This document shows, in pieces, positions 41,302 to 47,818 of a stretch of DNA of 49,079 nt. The DNA is taken from positions 1 through 49,079 of the forward strand of contig JAFQTF010000025.1 in the NCBI GenBank assembly GCA_017409205.1. The letters are read 5' to 3'. Position 1 is the first letter of the stretch; each line of letters begins with the position of its first letter. The stretch comes from Oscillospiraceae bacterium (GTDB taxonomy: Bacteria; Bacillota; Clostridia; Oscillospirales; Oscillospiraceae). Under the pieces are notes generated by a model that did not search any database, was not told where the DNA came from, and worked only from the letters and a program-made list of their open reading frames with translations. Both the position numbers and the translations under genes were made by a program.

Positions 41302-43341
41302 ATGCGAAATCAATTAGCAGCGCTGCTGCTGTGTGTACTTCTTGCGATGGGCCTGACTGCCTGTGGGAGCGATGGTCCCGAACCTCACGCAGAAACAGCT
41401 GAAACCACCGAAGCCACCATTCCCGCCACAGTCCCCGCAGATGGAAATCCGGAGGATGTGACCTGCCGGGGCAGCTACTCCGCCGACGATGATGCCATCG
41501 CCGCCGCGGCAGATATCGTGGTTGCATCCATGGAAGGTGCCAACCTCACCAACAGCCAGCTTCAGATCTACTACTGGCTGGAAGTGGCTGACCACCGGAT
41601 GTCCGATCATCCCCAGCAGCCGGATTACAGCCGGAGCCTGGATACCCAGACCTGCCCTTTGGATACCGGTGTCAACAGCTGGCAGCAGTATTTTCTGGAC
41701 AGAGCCCTGACCGCCTGGCATGCCCATCAGGCGCTGGTGCTGATGAGCGAAGCCGAAGGTGTTCCCACTGAGGAGGCATACAAGCCTGATCTGGAAAAAC
41801 ATGCGGAATATATGACTGGTATGCCTGCCACCACATACCTCTACGGATGGGAGAAAAGCTATTCCCCCAACCGCCTCCATCAGGCCTATCTGGATTCTGT
41901 GCCTGATCTGCTGAATACACTGGCTTCTGACAACGGGTTTGCAGACAACGATGCCCAGGCAAGGGCCATTGCCGGTGCCGGTGCCTCCGGCCGGGATCTG
42001 ATCAGCTATACCCATACGGCAAATCTCGCTTACATGTACTTCACGGAAATGGGCTATCATTTTGAACCCACTGCCGAAGATATAGAAGCCTGGTACCGTG
42101 AGAACAGTGCGCTCTGCCCCGGCGCTGCCGAAAAAACCGTGGATATCCGCCATATCCTGATGATTCCTGACGGTGTCTGCGCCGCTGACGGCACCGTTAC
42201 CGCCGGTGATGACGCGTGGAACGCCTGCCTGGAACAGGCGGAGGAGCTGGTAACTCAGTGGCAGACCGCCGTTAAAAAAACCCGCTTCGCCAAGTATATC
42301 CCCGATCAGGTCGCCGAGGCCCGGTTCTCTGAGTTTGCCAAAAAGAATTCTCAGGATCCTGGTTCCAGCCTCATCGGTGGTCTGTACGCAAACATTCGTC
42401 AGGGCCAGCTGGCGCCGGAGCTGGATGCCTGGTGCTTTGAAGACGCCCGTCAGTACGGCGATTCCGCCGTGATCCGCAGTTCCGCCGGATATCACATTCT
42501 CTTCTTCGCCGGTTCCACCGAGGGCTGGCAGACAGAAGCCGAAGCCGGTCTTCTGGCCCGGATGTATACCGATCTGGTAACGGATGCCATGGCACGCTAT
42601 CCCATGGATGCGGACTACAGCCTTATCCGTCTGGGTCAGGCAGAGGACAACGGTTCCTTCGTCACAGCCTCCGACCTGCTGTACCCCGATGTGGCCCATG
42701 AACGGTTCCCGGATATGCCGCTGTACCTGCAGCAGGACTACCCGGAAGCCATGTACGGCGACTACAAGCTCAGCTCCCACGGCTGCGGCATCACCACCCT
42801 GGCCATGCTGGCCAGCTACATGACGGACCAGGAGCTGACTCCCCCGGAACTGGCCGCCCGGTACGGCTACTACTGCGGTGTCCGGGGTACGGAGATTGTC
42901 CTCTTCGACAACACCCCGGCAGAAATGGGCTTCCATCTGGTAAAGCGGAGCTACAACTGGGAGGAAATGGATGCCGCACTGAAAAACGGTCAGGTAGTGG
43001 TCTCCCTGCAGACCGCCGGCTACTGGACCCGGGGCGGACATTATCTGGCCATGATCGCCCTGAATGAAGACGGCCGCTATGTGGTCCGGGATTCCAACCT
43101 TTACAACTACAAGCGGATCTCCGCCCATGAGGGAGACTCCCACACCCGCGGCAGCATCAGTCCTGCCAGCCAGTATTACTGGATCTACGAAAAGAAAGTC
43201 ACCTCCATCCCCACCTGCACCCGCTGCGGCAGCGGTCAGACAGGCGCTCCGGAGATCCTGTTCCGGTCTGCCTATCACTGTGAAAAGTGCCTGGCCGCCA
43301 TGAACCGCAGAGGAAATTTCCTGACAGGCATCAGCGGATAA
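41302..43341 (+). CDS. Lipoprotein with parvulin-like and C39-like peptidase domains and a Cys-pair tail
   Basis: The 679-residue protein starts with a lipoprotein signal (LTAC, Cys21) and a Thr/Pro/Glu-rich linker. Residues ~65-270 resemble the helical chaperone arm of SurA/PrsA-like proteins, and ~285-400 a parvulin rotamase (VDIRHILMIP; FAKKNSQDPGSSLIGGLYAN; SSAGYHILFFAG). Residues ~480-610 look like a papain/C39-type peptidase: Cys495 in SHGCGITTLAML, His580 in RGGHYLAMI, Asp597/Asn599 in VVRDSN. The last ~45 residues carry two CxxC pairs (CTRCGSG, CEKC) like a zinc ribbon. It acts outside the cell. The combination is unusual. Confidence 0.75.
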   Translation: MRNQLAALLLCVLLAMGLTACGSDGPEPHAETAETTEATIPATVPADGNPEDVTCRGSYSADDDAIAAAADIVVASMEGANLTNSQLQIYYWLEVADHRMSDHPQQPDYSRSLDTQTCPLDTGVNSWQQYFLDRALTAWHAHQALVLMSEAEGVPTEEAYKPDLEKHAEYMTGMPATTYLYGWEKSYSPNRLHQAYLDSVPDLLNTLASDNGFADNDAQARAIAGAGASGRDLISYTHTANLAYMYFTEMGYHFEPTAEDIEAWYRENSALCPGAAEKTVDIRHILMIPDGVCAADGTVTAGDDAWNACLEQAEELVTQWQTAVKKTRFAKYIPDQVAEARFSEFAKKNSQDPGSSLIGGLYANIRQGQLAPELDAWCFEDARQYGDSAVIRSSAGYHILFFAGSTEGWQTEAEAGLLARMYTDLVTDAMARYPMDADYSLIRLGQAEDNGSFVTASDLLYPDVAHERFPDMPLYLQQDYPEAMYGDYKLSSHGCGITTLAMLASYMTDQELTPPELAARYGYYCGVRGTEIVLFDNTPAEMGFHLVKRSYNWEEMDAALKNGQVVVSLQTAGYWTRGGHYLAMIALNEDGRYVVRDSNLYNYKRISAHEGDSHTRGSISPASQYYWIYEKKVTSIPTCTRCGSGQTGAPEILFRSAYHCEKCLAAMNRRGNFLTGISG

Positions 43342-43354
43342 TATACAGATCAGC

Positions 43355-43381
43355 AGGCCATGTCCCAACGGGACATGGCCT
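43355..43381 (+). terminator. Hairpin after the lipoprotein gene
   Basis: AGGCCATGTCCC-AAC-GGGACATGGCCT; long perfect stem but no T tract directly after it. A second hairpin (43391-43423) lies just downstream. Confidence 0.6.
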
Positions 43382-43390
43382 GTGCTTGTC

Positions 43391-43423
43391 AAAAAACACG
43401 CCTGACAAAGTCAGGCGTGTTTC
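43391..43423. terminator. Terminator of the Spo0A-like gene (bidirectional)
   Basis: AACACGCCTGA-CAAAG-TCAGGCGTGTT; the minus strand continues TTTTTTGAC. It lies 4 bp beyond the stop of the Spo0A-like gene. Confidence 0.88.
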
Positions 43424-43426
43424 TGT

Positions 43427-43678
43427 TCAGAAATTGGCAACCTCAGAAGACTTCAGCTGAAGCTGCAATTTGTCTGCGATAAGCGCGATAAATTCGGAAT
43501 TCGTGGGTTTTCCCTTGGTGTTGCTCACAGTATAGCCAAAGAACCTTTGCAAGGTATCCAGATCCCCTCTGTCCCAGGCTACTTCGATGGCGTGTCGGAT
43601 GGCCCGCTCTACTCTGGACGGCGTGGTCTGGAATGTTTTCGCCACCTGGGGGTACAATACTTTGGTGATGGCGTTCAC
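43427..43678 (-). CDS. Spo0A C-terminal DNA-binding domain only (truncated Spo0A-like)
   Basis: The 83 residues match the second part of the Spo0A effector domain: [51 protein letters not shown] and IADKL. The receiver domain and the first helices of the effector domain are absent. The only usable start is a GTG with poor ribosome binding site; the frame stays open ~120 nt further upstream without a start codon and with unrelated sequence. This looks like a gene cut at its 5' end at the boundary with the AT-rich island. A natural short Spo0A_C protein is the alternative. Confidence 0.75.
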   Translation of the reverse strand: MNAITKVLYPQVAKTFQTTPSRVERAIRHAIEVAWDRGDLDTLQRFFGYTVSNTKGKPTNSEFIALIADKLQLQLKSSEVANF

Positions 43679-44135
43679 GGGCTTGTCAGCCCGTTGGAGG
43701 GGCTTCCAGAAGTGGGTAATTTGGAAGGGTTTTTGTGAAGGATTGATAGCTTTATTCGTTGCCCGGTGTTTCCTTTCTTCATCGGGCTTGTAGCACTATT
43801 ATAGTAAATTCTAATTTTTAAGTCAAGTTTCATACCAATGAATACTTGAAAAAAGATTTTTCGGAACATTTCAAACCAAAAGCAGTGCTAAAAACCAATG
43901 AACTCTTTGGAAAAAACGATAACTAAAACTTTTATGAGAGTTTTGTAAAATCAAAAACCGTTATTTTCTAAAACACAAATAATAACTTTTTACTACTTAT
44001 GATCCAGAAGTGAACAAATCGATAAGTGGATTCAAACAACTCTGGAACAACTATTTTACAACTGCGGAAGTAAGGTCTGAAGTGCGCCGGAGCGATGCTC
44101 TGAGGCGAGTTAGGGCTGCCGCCACACCGAATTTT

Positions 44136-44168
44136 TAGCGAGGCATTTTTGCCTCGTTTTTCTTTTGT
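44136..44168 (+). terminator. Terminator-like hairpin before the paralog array
   Basis: GCGAGGCA-TTTT-TGCCTCGT followed by TTTTCTTTT. It would end any transcript entering the array from the left. Confidence 0.7.
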
Positions 44169-44194
44169 CTTTACAGAATACCAGTCATTCGAAT

Positions 44195-44225
44195 ATGACC
44201 GATTTTTCAGGAAGTATTATATAAT
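44195..44225 (+). promoter_or_regulatory. Promoter of paralog A, with leader hairpin
   Basis: ATGACC, 19-nt spacer, TATAAT, the same layout as the three following copies. The leader begins GGCACAAAGAGAGAGG and forms GAGG/CCTC (44241-44244 with 44254-44257). Confidence 0.65.
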
Positions 44226-44357
44226 AAAGGCACAAAGAGAGAGGAACACAACACCTCAGAAAACAACAACTCTTTAGTAAGAATCTAACCCAAATCAAAC
44301 AAAAACCAATCCAAAAGTAAGAACTTATTAACATCTTTTTATCAGGAGGAAAACAAA

Positions 44358-44690
44358 ATGAAGGTCAAGTTTAGTGAGAGATCTATTGAGGTAACAAAGA
44401 CTTTTGCAGTAAAGGCTTCCCACTTTGGTTCTGAGGAATACAATCTGCTGCGAACTGCGATGCAGGATTTGCCTGACTTTAAGTTAGTAATCAAGGCTGC
44501 CCCAAAGCGTCGCCAGCCTTACACGAAGGGTTTGACTTACGAATATATGTATTCCTATATTTCCGATGTCAATAAAGATGATTCTCTTATGAAAGAATAT
44601 ATGAAGCTGCGTGAGTATGGCTGCAATTACGGACAGATCCGAAAGTGGTTCTTAACGAGGTTCCCTGAGTTCAATAACTTCGCTGCTTAA
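44358..44690 (+). CDS. Array protein A (unknown family)
   Basis: The 110-residue basic protein is the first of four tandem paralogues. Shared features: FA in the N-terminal helix, EY..L, a P-[DSN]-[FY]-K segment, then YTKGLTYEYMYSYI and a C-terminal RKWFLTRFPEFNNF. This copy lacks the ~12-residue insertion before the WFL motif seen in B and C and ends right after it. No signal peptide or membrane segment. AGGAGGA precedes the ATG. I do not recognise the family. Confidence 0.85.
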   Translation: MKVKFSERSIEVTKTFAVKASHFGSEEYNLLRTAMQDLPDFKLVIKAAPKRRQPYTKGLTYEYMYSYISDVNKDDSLMKEYMKLREYGCNYGQIRKWFLTRFPEFNNFAA

Positions 44691-44710
44691 AGAAAACAAG
44701 TACCACAAAA

Positions 44711-44741
44711 ACGACAGGTTCTCAAAACGAACTGATATAAT
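44711..44741 (+). promoter_or_regulatory. Promoter of paralog B, with leader hairpin
   Basis: ACGACA, 19-nt spacer, TATAAT. The leader ACATAAAGAACAGGGG carries a GGGG/CCCC hairpin (44758-44761 with 44771-44774). Confidence 0.65.
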
Positions 44742-44813
44742 AGAGACATAAAGAACAGGGGAAAACAAAACCCCGAAACAAAAAAGAAAAATAAAATTTT
44801 GGAGGAAATAATT

Positions 44814-45203
44814 ATGTTTATCAATGAGAAGAAGATGGCTATCGAAATGACCAAGAAGTTTGCTGTCGCTGCCCATAAGTTTGGAACCCAGGAGTACAAG
44901 GATCTTCAGGAAGTCCGAAAGGATTACCCTTCTTACAAGGAGGTCATCGTTACCCGCAAAACTACTGCGAAGAAGGACAACTTCAAGGGGTTGACCTATG
45001 AATACATGGAAAAATATATTTCCAGCCATGACGAAGACGGCAAAATCATGGCAGAGTACCAGGATCTGCGTGGTCTGAGCGAACGCGCAAAGGAAGCACT
45101 GGCTGAGCCTTGTTCCTATCTGGAAATGCGAGCCTGGTTTTTGAAGACCTACCCCGCAATTGCTAAGTTCCATGAAGATCGTGAGAAGTTACTGGCAGCC
45201 TGA
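44814..45203 (+). CDS. Array protein B (unknown family)
   Basis: The 129-residue protein is the closest relative of C: both start MFINEKKMAIE and share KKF, GTQEY, DLQEVR, DYP, KGLTY, and an AEPCSY..M/V..WFLK motif. The rest differs by many substitutions, so duplication is not recent. Predicted helical and lysine-rich. GGAGG lies 8 nt upstream of the ATG at 44814. It has its own promoter and leader hairpin. Confidence 0.87.
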   Translation: MFINEKKMAIEMTKKFAVAAHKFGTQEYKDLQEVRKDYPSYKEVIVTRKTTAKKDNFKGLTYEYMEKYISSHDEDGKIMAEYQDLRGLSERAKEALAEPCSYLEMRAWFLKTYPAIAKFHEDREKLLAA

Positions 45204-45220
45204 TAACAGGTGCCAGTAAT

Positions 45221-45251
45221 ACGACAGATAATCTAAGATAGCTGATATAAT
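45221..45251 (+). promoter_or_regulatory. Promoter of paralog C, with leader hairpin
   Basis: ACGACA, 19-nt spacer, TATAAT. The leader CCATAAAGAACAGGGG forms GGGG-ACAA-CCCC (45268-45279). Confidence 0.65.
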
Positions 45252-45311
45252 GAAGCCATAAAGAACAGGGGACAACCCCACAAACAAAATATAAATTTGG
45301 AGGAAATAATT

Positions 45312-45707
45312 ATGTTTATCAATGAGAAGAAGATGGCGATTGAGGTTTCTAAGAAGTTTTATGCCGCTGCTAGCAAGTATGGTACCCAGGAATACAGAGA
45401 TCTTCAGGAAGTCCGACGCGACTACCCCAACTTCAAGGTGAGTGTCGTTACTCGTAAGGCAACTACCCAGAAAGACACCTACAAGGGTCTGACCTACTCC
45501 TACATGGAAACCTACATCAAGGCACACGACGATAATAAGAAGTCCATTATGGCTGAGTACGAAATGCTCCGCGGTATCTCTAAAGCGGCAAAGGATGCCC
45601 TGGCAGAGCCTTGCAGCTACAACGAAGTGAAAAACTGGTTCCTGAAGAAGTTTACTGAGATTGCGGATTTCCACAAGATGCGGGAAGAACTTCTTAAGAC
45701 CGCATAA
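45312..45707 (+). CDS. Array protein C (unknown family)
   Basis: The 131-residue paralogue of B shares the first 11 residues and the KGLTYSYMETYIKAH and AEPCSYNEVKNWFLKKF motifs. The leader and ribosome binding site (TTGGAGGAAATAATT) are also almost identical to B, so gene and leader were duplicated together. No known domain. Confidence 0.87.
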   Translation: MFINEKKMAIEVSKKFYAAASKYGTQEYRDLQEVRRDYPNFKVSVVTRKATTQKDTYKGLTYSYMETYIKAHDDNKKSIMAEYEMLRGISKAAKDALAEPCSYNEVKNWFLKKFTEIADFHKMREELLKTA

Positions 45708-45722
45708 ATTAGTGCCAGTAAA

Positions 45723-45753
45723 ATGACTGGTTCCGAGATTTGCAAAGTATAAT
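45723..45753 (+). promoter_or_regulatory. Promoter of paralog D, with leader hairpin
   Basis: ATGACT, 19-nt spacer, TATAAT. The leader ACATAAAGAACAGG carries a CAGG/CCTG hairpin (45768-45771 with 45777-45780). Confidence 0.65.
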
Positions 45754-45802
45754 TAAGACATAAAGAACAGGCCACACCTGATAAAAATTGGAGGAAAATA
45801 AA

Positions 45803-46303
45803 ATGATGAATCCCAAGAGCGCCATTAAGGTAAAGTACGCTGAGCAGCTGATCGAAATGAACACCACCTTTGCTAAGATGATTGAAAACCCCATGTCCGA
45901 TGAATACGCACTGCTCCAGAAGCTGAAGATGGAGAATCCCGGCTTCAAGGTTTGCAACCGCAAGATTAAGAGCAACCCTAACAAGGATACCTACAAGGGT
46001 CTGACCTATGCTTACATGAGAAGCTACATCATCACTCACGAAACCGAAGCAACCCGTGTAAATGTTCTGCATGACTTTGACGAACTGATCCTGATTTCTC
46101 AGTGCCACGGCAAGCGGCTGCGCTATCCCACTATCAAGAAGTGGTTCCTGGCTAAGTACCCTGAAGTCGCAAAGTTTGGTGTAGATACTGCCGAACAGGA
46201 AGAGAACAAGGAAGATGCATCCAAGAGCCAGAATGTGGTTCCTTTCTCCGCACCAAAGACTGTAGAAGAAAACGCTTCTGTCGAGCTTGACGAGGTTGTC
46301 TAA
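45803..46303 (+). CDS. Array protein D (unknown family, extended tail)
   Basis: The 166-residue member keeps the family core (DEYALLQKL, NPGFKV, YKGLTYAYMRSYIITHE, IKKWFLAKYPEVAKF) and adds a ~40-residue acidic, low-complexity C-terminal tail. It is the most divergent copy; the ATG at 45803 is used with GGAGGAAAAT upstream. A 46-codon gene follows 1 nt after its stop, so D is first of a short operon with the winged-helix gene. Confidence 0.85.
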   Translation: MMNPKSAIKVKYAEQLIEMNTTFAKMIENPMSDEYALLQKLKMENPGFKVCNRKIKSNPNKDTYKGLTYAYMRSYIITHETEATRVNVLHDFDELILISQCHGKRLRYPTIKKWFLAKYPEVAKFGVDTAEQEENKEDASKSQNVVPFSAPKTVEENASVELDEVV

Positions 46304-46304
46304 G

Positions 46305-46445
46305 ATGTTTACCGTAGCTGAGATGGAAATTATGTGCGATGAAATCTTGATGGCTGGGCATGGACTGACGGCTCAGGAACTCCATGCCCTACCTGAGAAA
46401 GAGATCATCAAACTGTACACCGCTTGCGATAGAAAGGACGAATGA
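46305..46445 (+). CDS. Small protein of 46 residues
   Basis: This short frame begins 1 nt after the stop of array protein D and overlaps the next gene by 4 nt (ATGA), so it is part of a coupled set. The sequence (MFTVAEMEIMCDEILMAG, then LTAQELHALPEKEI) is acidic and helical. No family recognised. The tight spacing on both sides is the main evidence that it is a gene. Confidence 0.6.
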   Translation: MFTVAEMEIMCDEILMAGHGLTAQELHALPEKEIIKLYTACDRKDE

Positions 46446-46789
46446 AGATGGCTGCCACTGTGCCGAACCAGAAAGTGGTTCATGTGAATCGGGATATGCC
46501 CGAAAAGAATGAAGGGAATTTTCTCCTTATCAAGAAAGAGAATCTGTATGCTGCATACAGAGATCTTAACGCCACCGCACTTTGCTTGTACCTGTACCTT
46601 GCCGGAAATATGAACGGATTCAATCTGGCATTCTCTCCAAAAGCAATCCATAATGAGATGGGTATGCCGGAATCCACTTGTCGGGATCAGTTCAATGTTT
46701 TGGCAAAGAAAGGGTATCTTGTACCCAAGCATGAGAAAAGTAATATATACGATTTCTATGAGATACCAAAAGAGAAAGAAAAGGCGTAA
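46442..46789 (+). CDS. Winged helix-turn-helix protein, replication-initiator/plasmid type
   Basis: The 115-residue protein has a winged-helix pattern: NFLLIKKENLYAAYRDL then LNATALCLYLYLAG, LAFSPKAIHNEMGMPESTC and FNVLAKKGYLVPK. The order (start strand, ALxLYLYL helix, recognition helix, KKGYL wing) is that of helix-turn-helix proteins in integrative elements and replication initiators of Firmicutes. It is expected to bind DNA; its role here, replication or regulation, is unknown. It overlaps the 46-codon gene. Confidence 0.75.
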   Translation: MKMAATVPNQKVVHVNRDMPEKNEGNFLLIKKENLYAAYRDLNATALCLYLYLAGNMNGFNLAFSPKAIHNEMGMPESTCRDQFNVLAKKGYLVPKHEKSNIYDFYEIPKEKEKA

Positions 46790-46806
46790 ACGGCTACCGT
46801 TTTTTG
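46788..46806 (+). terminator. Short terminator after the winged-helix gene
   Basis: AAACGG-CTA-CCGTTT with a T tract, overlapping the stop codon (TAA) of the winged-helix gene. Confidence 0.6.
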
Positions 46807-46895
46807 AAAGCGGGCGGCGTTTCTTCCCACGGCTCCCGTTGTAGAGCCACCGCAAGGGTTTAGAGAAATATATAATAAGAGAAAGTGGTGATAGA

Positions 46896-47050
46896 TATAA
46901 TATATATAGCGGGGCTGTTTAATCAAATCAGATTAAATGCTATGCCCCAAACTTCAAGTAATAGTGAACAGATAATTAGTCGATTTTTCCATAGACCGCA
47001 TACGCCTCCTTCGTCGGCTATGCTCATGGAAAAACGACTAATTTTTTGTA
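46896..47050 (+). promoter_or_regulatory. Leader with two long hairpins before the 73-codon gene
   Basis: TATAAT at 46896-46901 is followed by TATATATAG. Two stems follow: GGGGC..TTTAATC / GATTAAA..GCCCC (46911-46948) and a long AATTAGTCG-TTTTTCCAT type stem (46974-47050) that ends with TTTTTT, like a terminator 27 nt before the start codon. The leader therefore looks regulated, possibly by attenuation. No known riboswitch family recognised. Confidence 0.5.
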
Positions 47051-47076
47051 TTATTTCAGACGAAGGAGAAACGAAA

Positions 47077-47298
47077 ATGACTTTAGTTGATTATTATGAC
47101 AGACAGATTCCAGAATACTATCCAACTATGTACATGGATGGCTATACGCCAGAACAAATCCTCCATGCGGTTCACCGCAAAATGGTTCGTGAATACTTGG
47201 AGCGGGAAGCAGAGAAGGAAGCTGAAAGAAAAATTGAAAAACAGGTCAAAAAACAGATTGATTCAGCAATGAAGGATCTGTTTAAGGACTGGAAATAA
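47077..47298 (+). CDS. Small charged protein with coiled-coil tail
   Basis: The 73-residue protein starts MTLVDYYDRQIPEYYPTMY, continues with a YTPEQILHAVHRKMVREYL helix and a C-terminal heptad-like K/E-rich helix (EREAEKEAERKIEKQVKKQ). AAGGAG lies 9 nt upstream of the ATG. A longer in-frame start at 46885 would overlap the leader hairpins and is less likely. Such proteins occur in integrative elements; function unknown. Confidence 0.7.
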   Translation: MTLVDYYDRQIPEYYPTMYMDGYTPEQILHAVHRKMVREYLEREAEKEAERKIEKQVKKQIDSAMKDLFKDWK

Positions 47299-47301
47299 AG
47301 A

Positions 47302-47377
47302 GAAGCGGCAGCTTGCTTTACGATCAAACAACCCCTGTGAGGAAGATCGTGGAGCGGGCTGCCGCTTTTTTGTTTTC
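47302..47377 (+). ncRNA. Structured RNA resembling the 5' part of an IscB-type omega RNA (HEARO)
   Basis: The outer stem GCGGCAGC/GCTGCCGC and the inner stem ACGATC/GATCGT enclose a loop with CAAACAACCCCTGTGAGG; TTTTTT follows. The order CAAACAACC-CTGTGAGGAAGA-CGTG-GCGGG-CTGCCGC is what I recall of the IscB omega RNA (HEARO) 5' region. No iscB-like gene is in the window, and a T tract ends the element here. It could equally be the terminator of the 73-codon gene with chance likeness. A covariance search is needed. Confidence 0.45.
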
Positions 47378-47417
47378 TCTTGAAAAAGTTCTGAAAACGC
47401 CGTAAAAAGTGCTTATT

Positions 47418-47446
47418 TTGATTTTAATTAAAATTTTTGATATAAT
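47418..47446 (+). promoter_or_regulatory. Promoter of the 102-codon gene
   Basis: TTGATT (47418-47423), 17-nt spacer and TATAAT (47441-47446). The segment GATATAATATATATAG at 47439 is repeated exactly at 46895 upstream of the 73-codon gene, so both genes share promoter sequence. Confidence 0.65.
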
Positions 47447-47483
47447 ATATATAGAAAGTTAAGAAATACCAAAGGAGAAAATT

Positions 47484-47792
47484 ATGTATAAAAAAGTCAT
47501 TTACTTACCTTGGAGCGGTAACAGAAAGATTATGCAGTGGGACAGAGAAAACTATATTGACCTTCTGAAACAGTTTACGATTGATGAAATTGAGATTATG
47601 AATGACTATCTGGATGGAGAGGGATATGATGTTAAAGGGTTGAGCGAAACGCATGCAGAATATGTAGATAGTGTTCTGTTCACTTACATCAAAGACTGGA
47701 TAAAACTATTGATTGAAGAGGATCGTTATAAGGAAGCAACAGACCTTTTCTCTATTTACAGTTCGGTCATGGCAACCCGCCCGCTGAATTGA
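47484..47792 (+). CDS. Hypothetical protein of 102 residues
   Basis: The protein starts MYKKVIYLPWSGNRK and continues as an acidic helical protein with DEIEIMNDYLDGEGYDVKG and ATDLFSIYSSVMATRP. No family recognised. AAAGGAG precedes the ATG and a good promoter lies upstream. The interrupted GIY-YIG gene follows 26 nt after its stop on the same transcript. Confidence 0.72.
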   Translation: MYKKVIYLPWSGNRKIMQWDRENYIDLLKQFTIDEIEIMNDYLDGEGYDVKGLSETHAEYVDSVLFTYIKDWIKLLIEEDRYKEATDLFSIYSSVMATRPLN

Positions 47793-47818
47793 AAAATAAC
47801 TTTCAAGGAGGCGAGAAA

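Larger units (their letters stand above)
43679..44357. other. AT-rich non-coding stretch at the island boundary
   Basis: Composition drops sharply in GC here. No ORF with a ribosome binding site was found on either strand. A short GC-rich island (44085-44136) of unknown origin is followed by the terminator at 44136-44168, and the promoter and leader of the first paralog (44195-44357) lie at the right end. Confidence 0.6.

Noticed and set aside
41314-43392. 692-codon minus-strand frame opposite the lipoprotein gene
   Set aside because: Shadow of a gene with a signal peptide, promoter and ribosome binding site on the plus strand.
44358-46303. CRISPR-like reading of the repeated leader sequences
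   Set aside because: The repeats are promoter/leader units spaced by whole genes, not short regular repeats with spacers.
46885-47298. 137-codon version of the 73-codon gene starting at 46885
   Set aside because: The first 64 codons translate the promoter and leader hairpins; the start at 47077 has the ribosome binding site.
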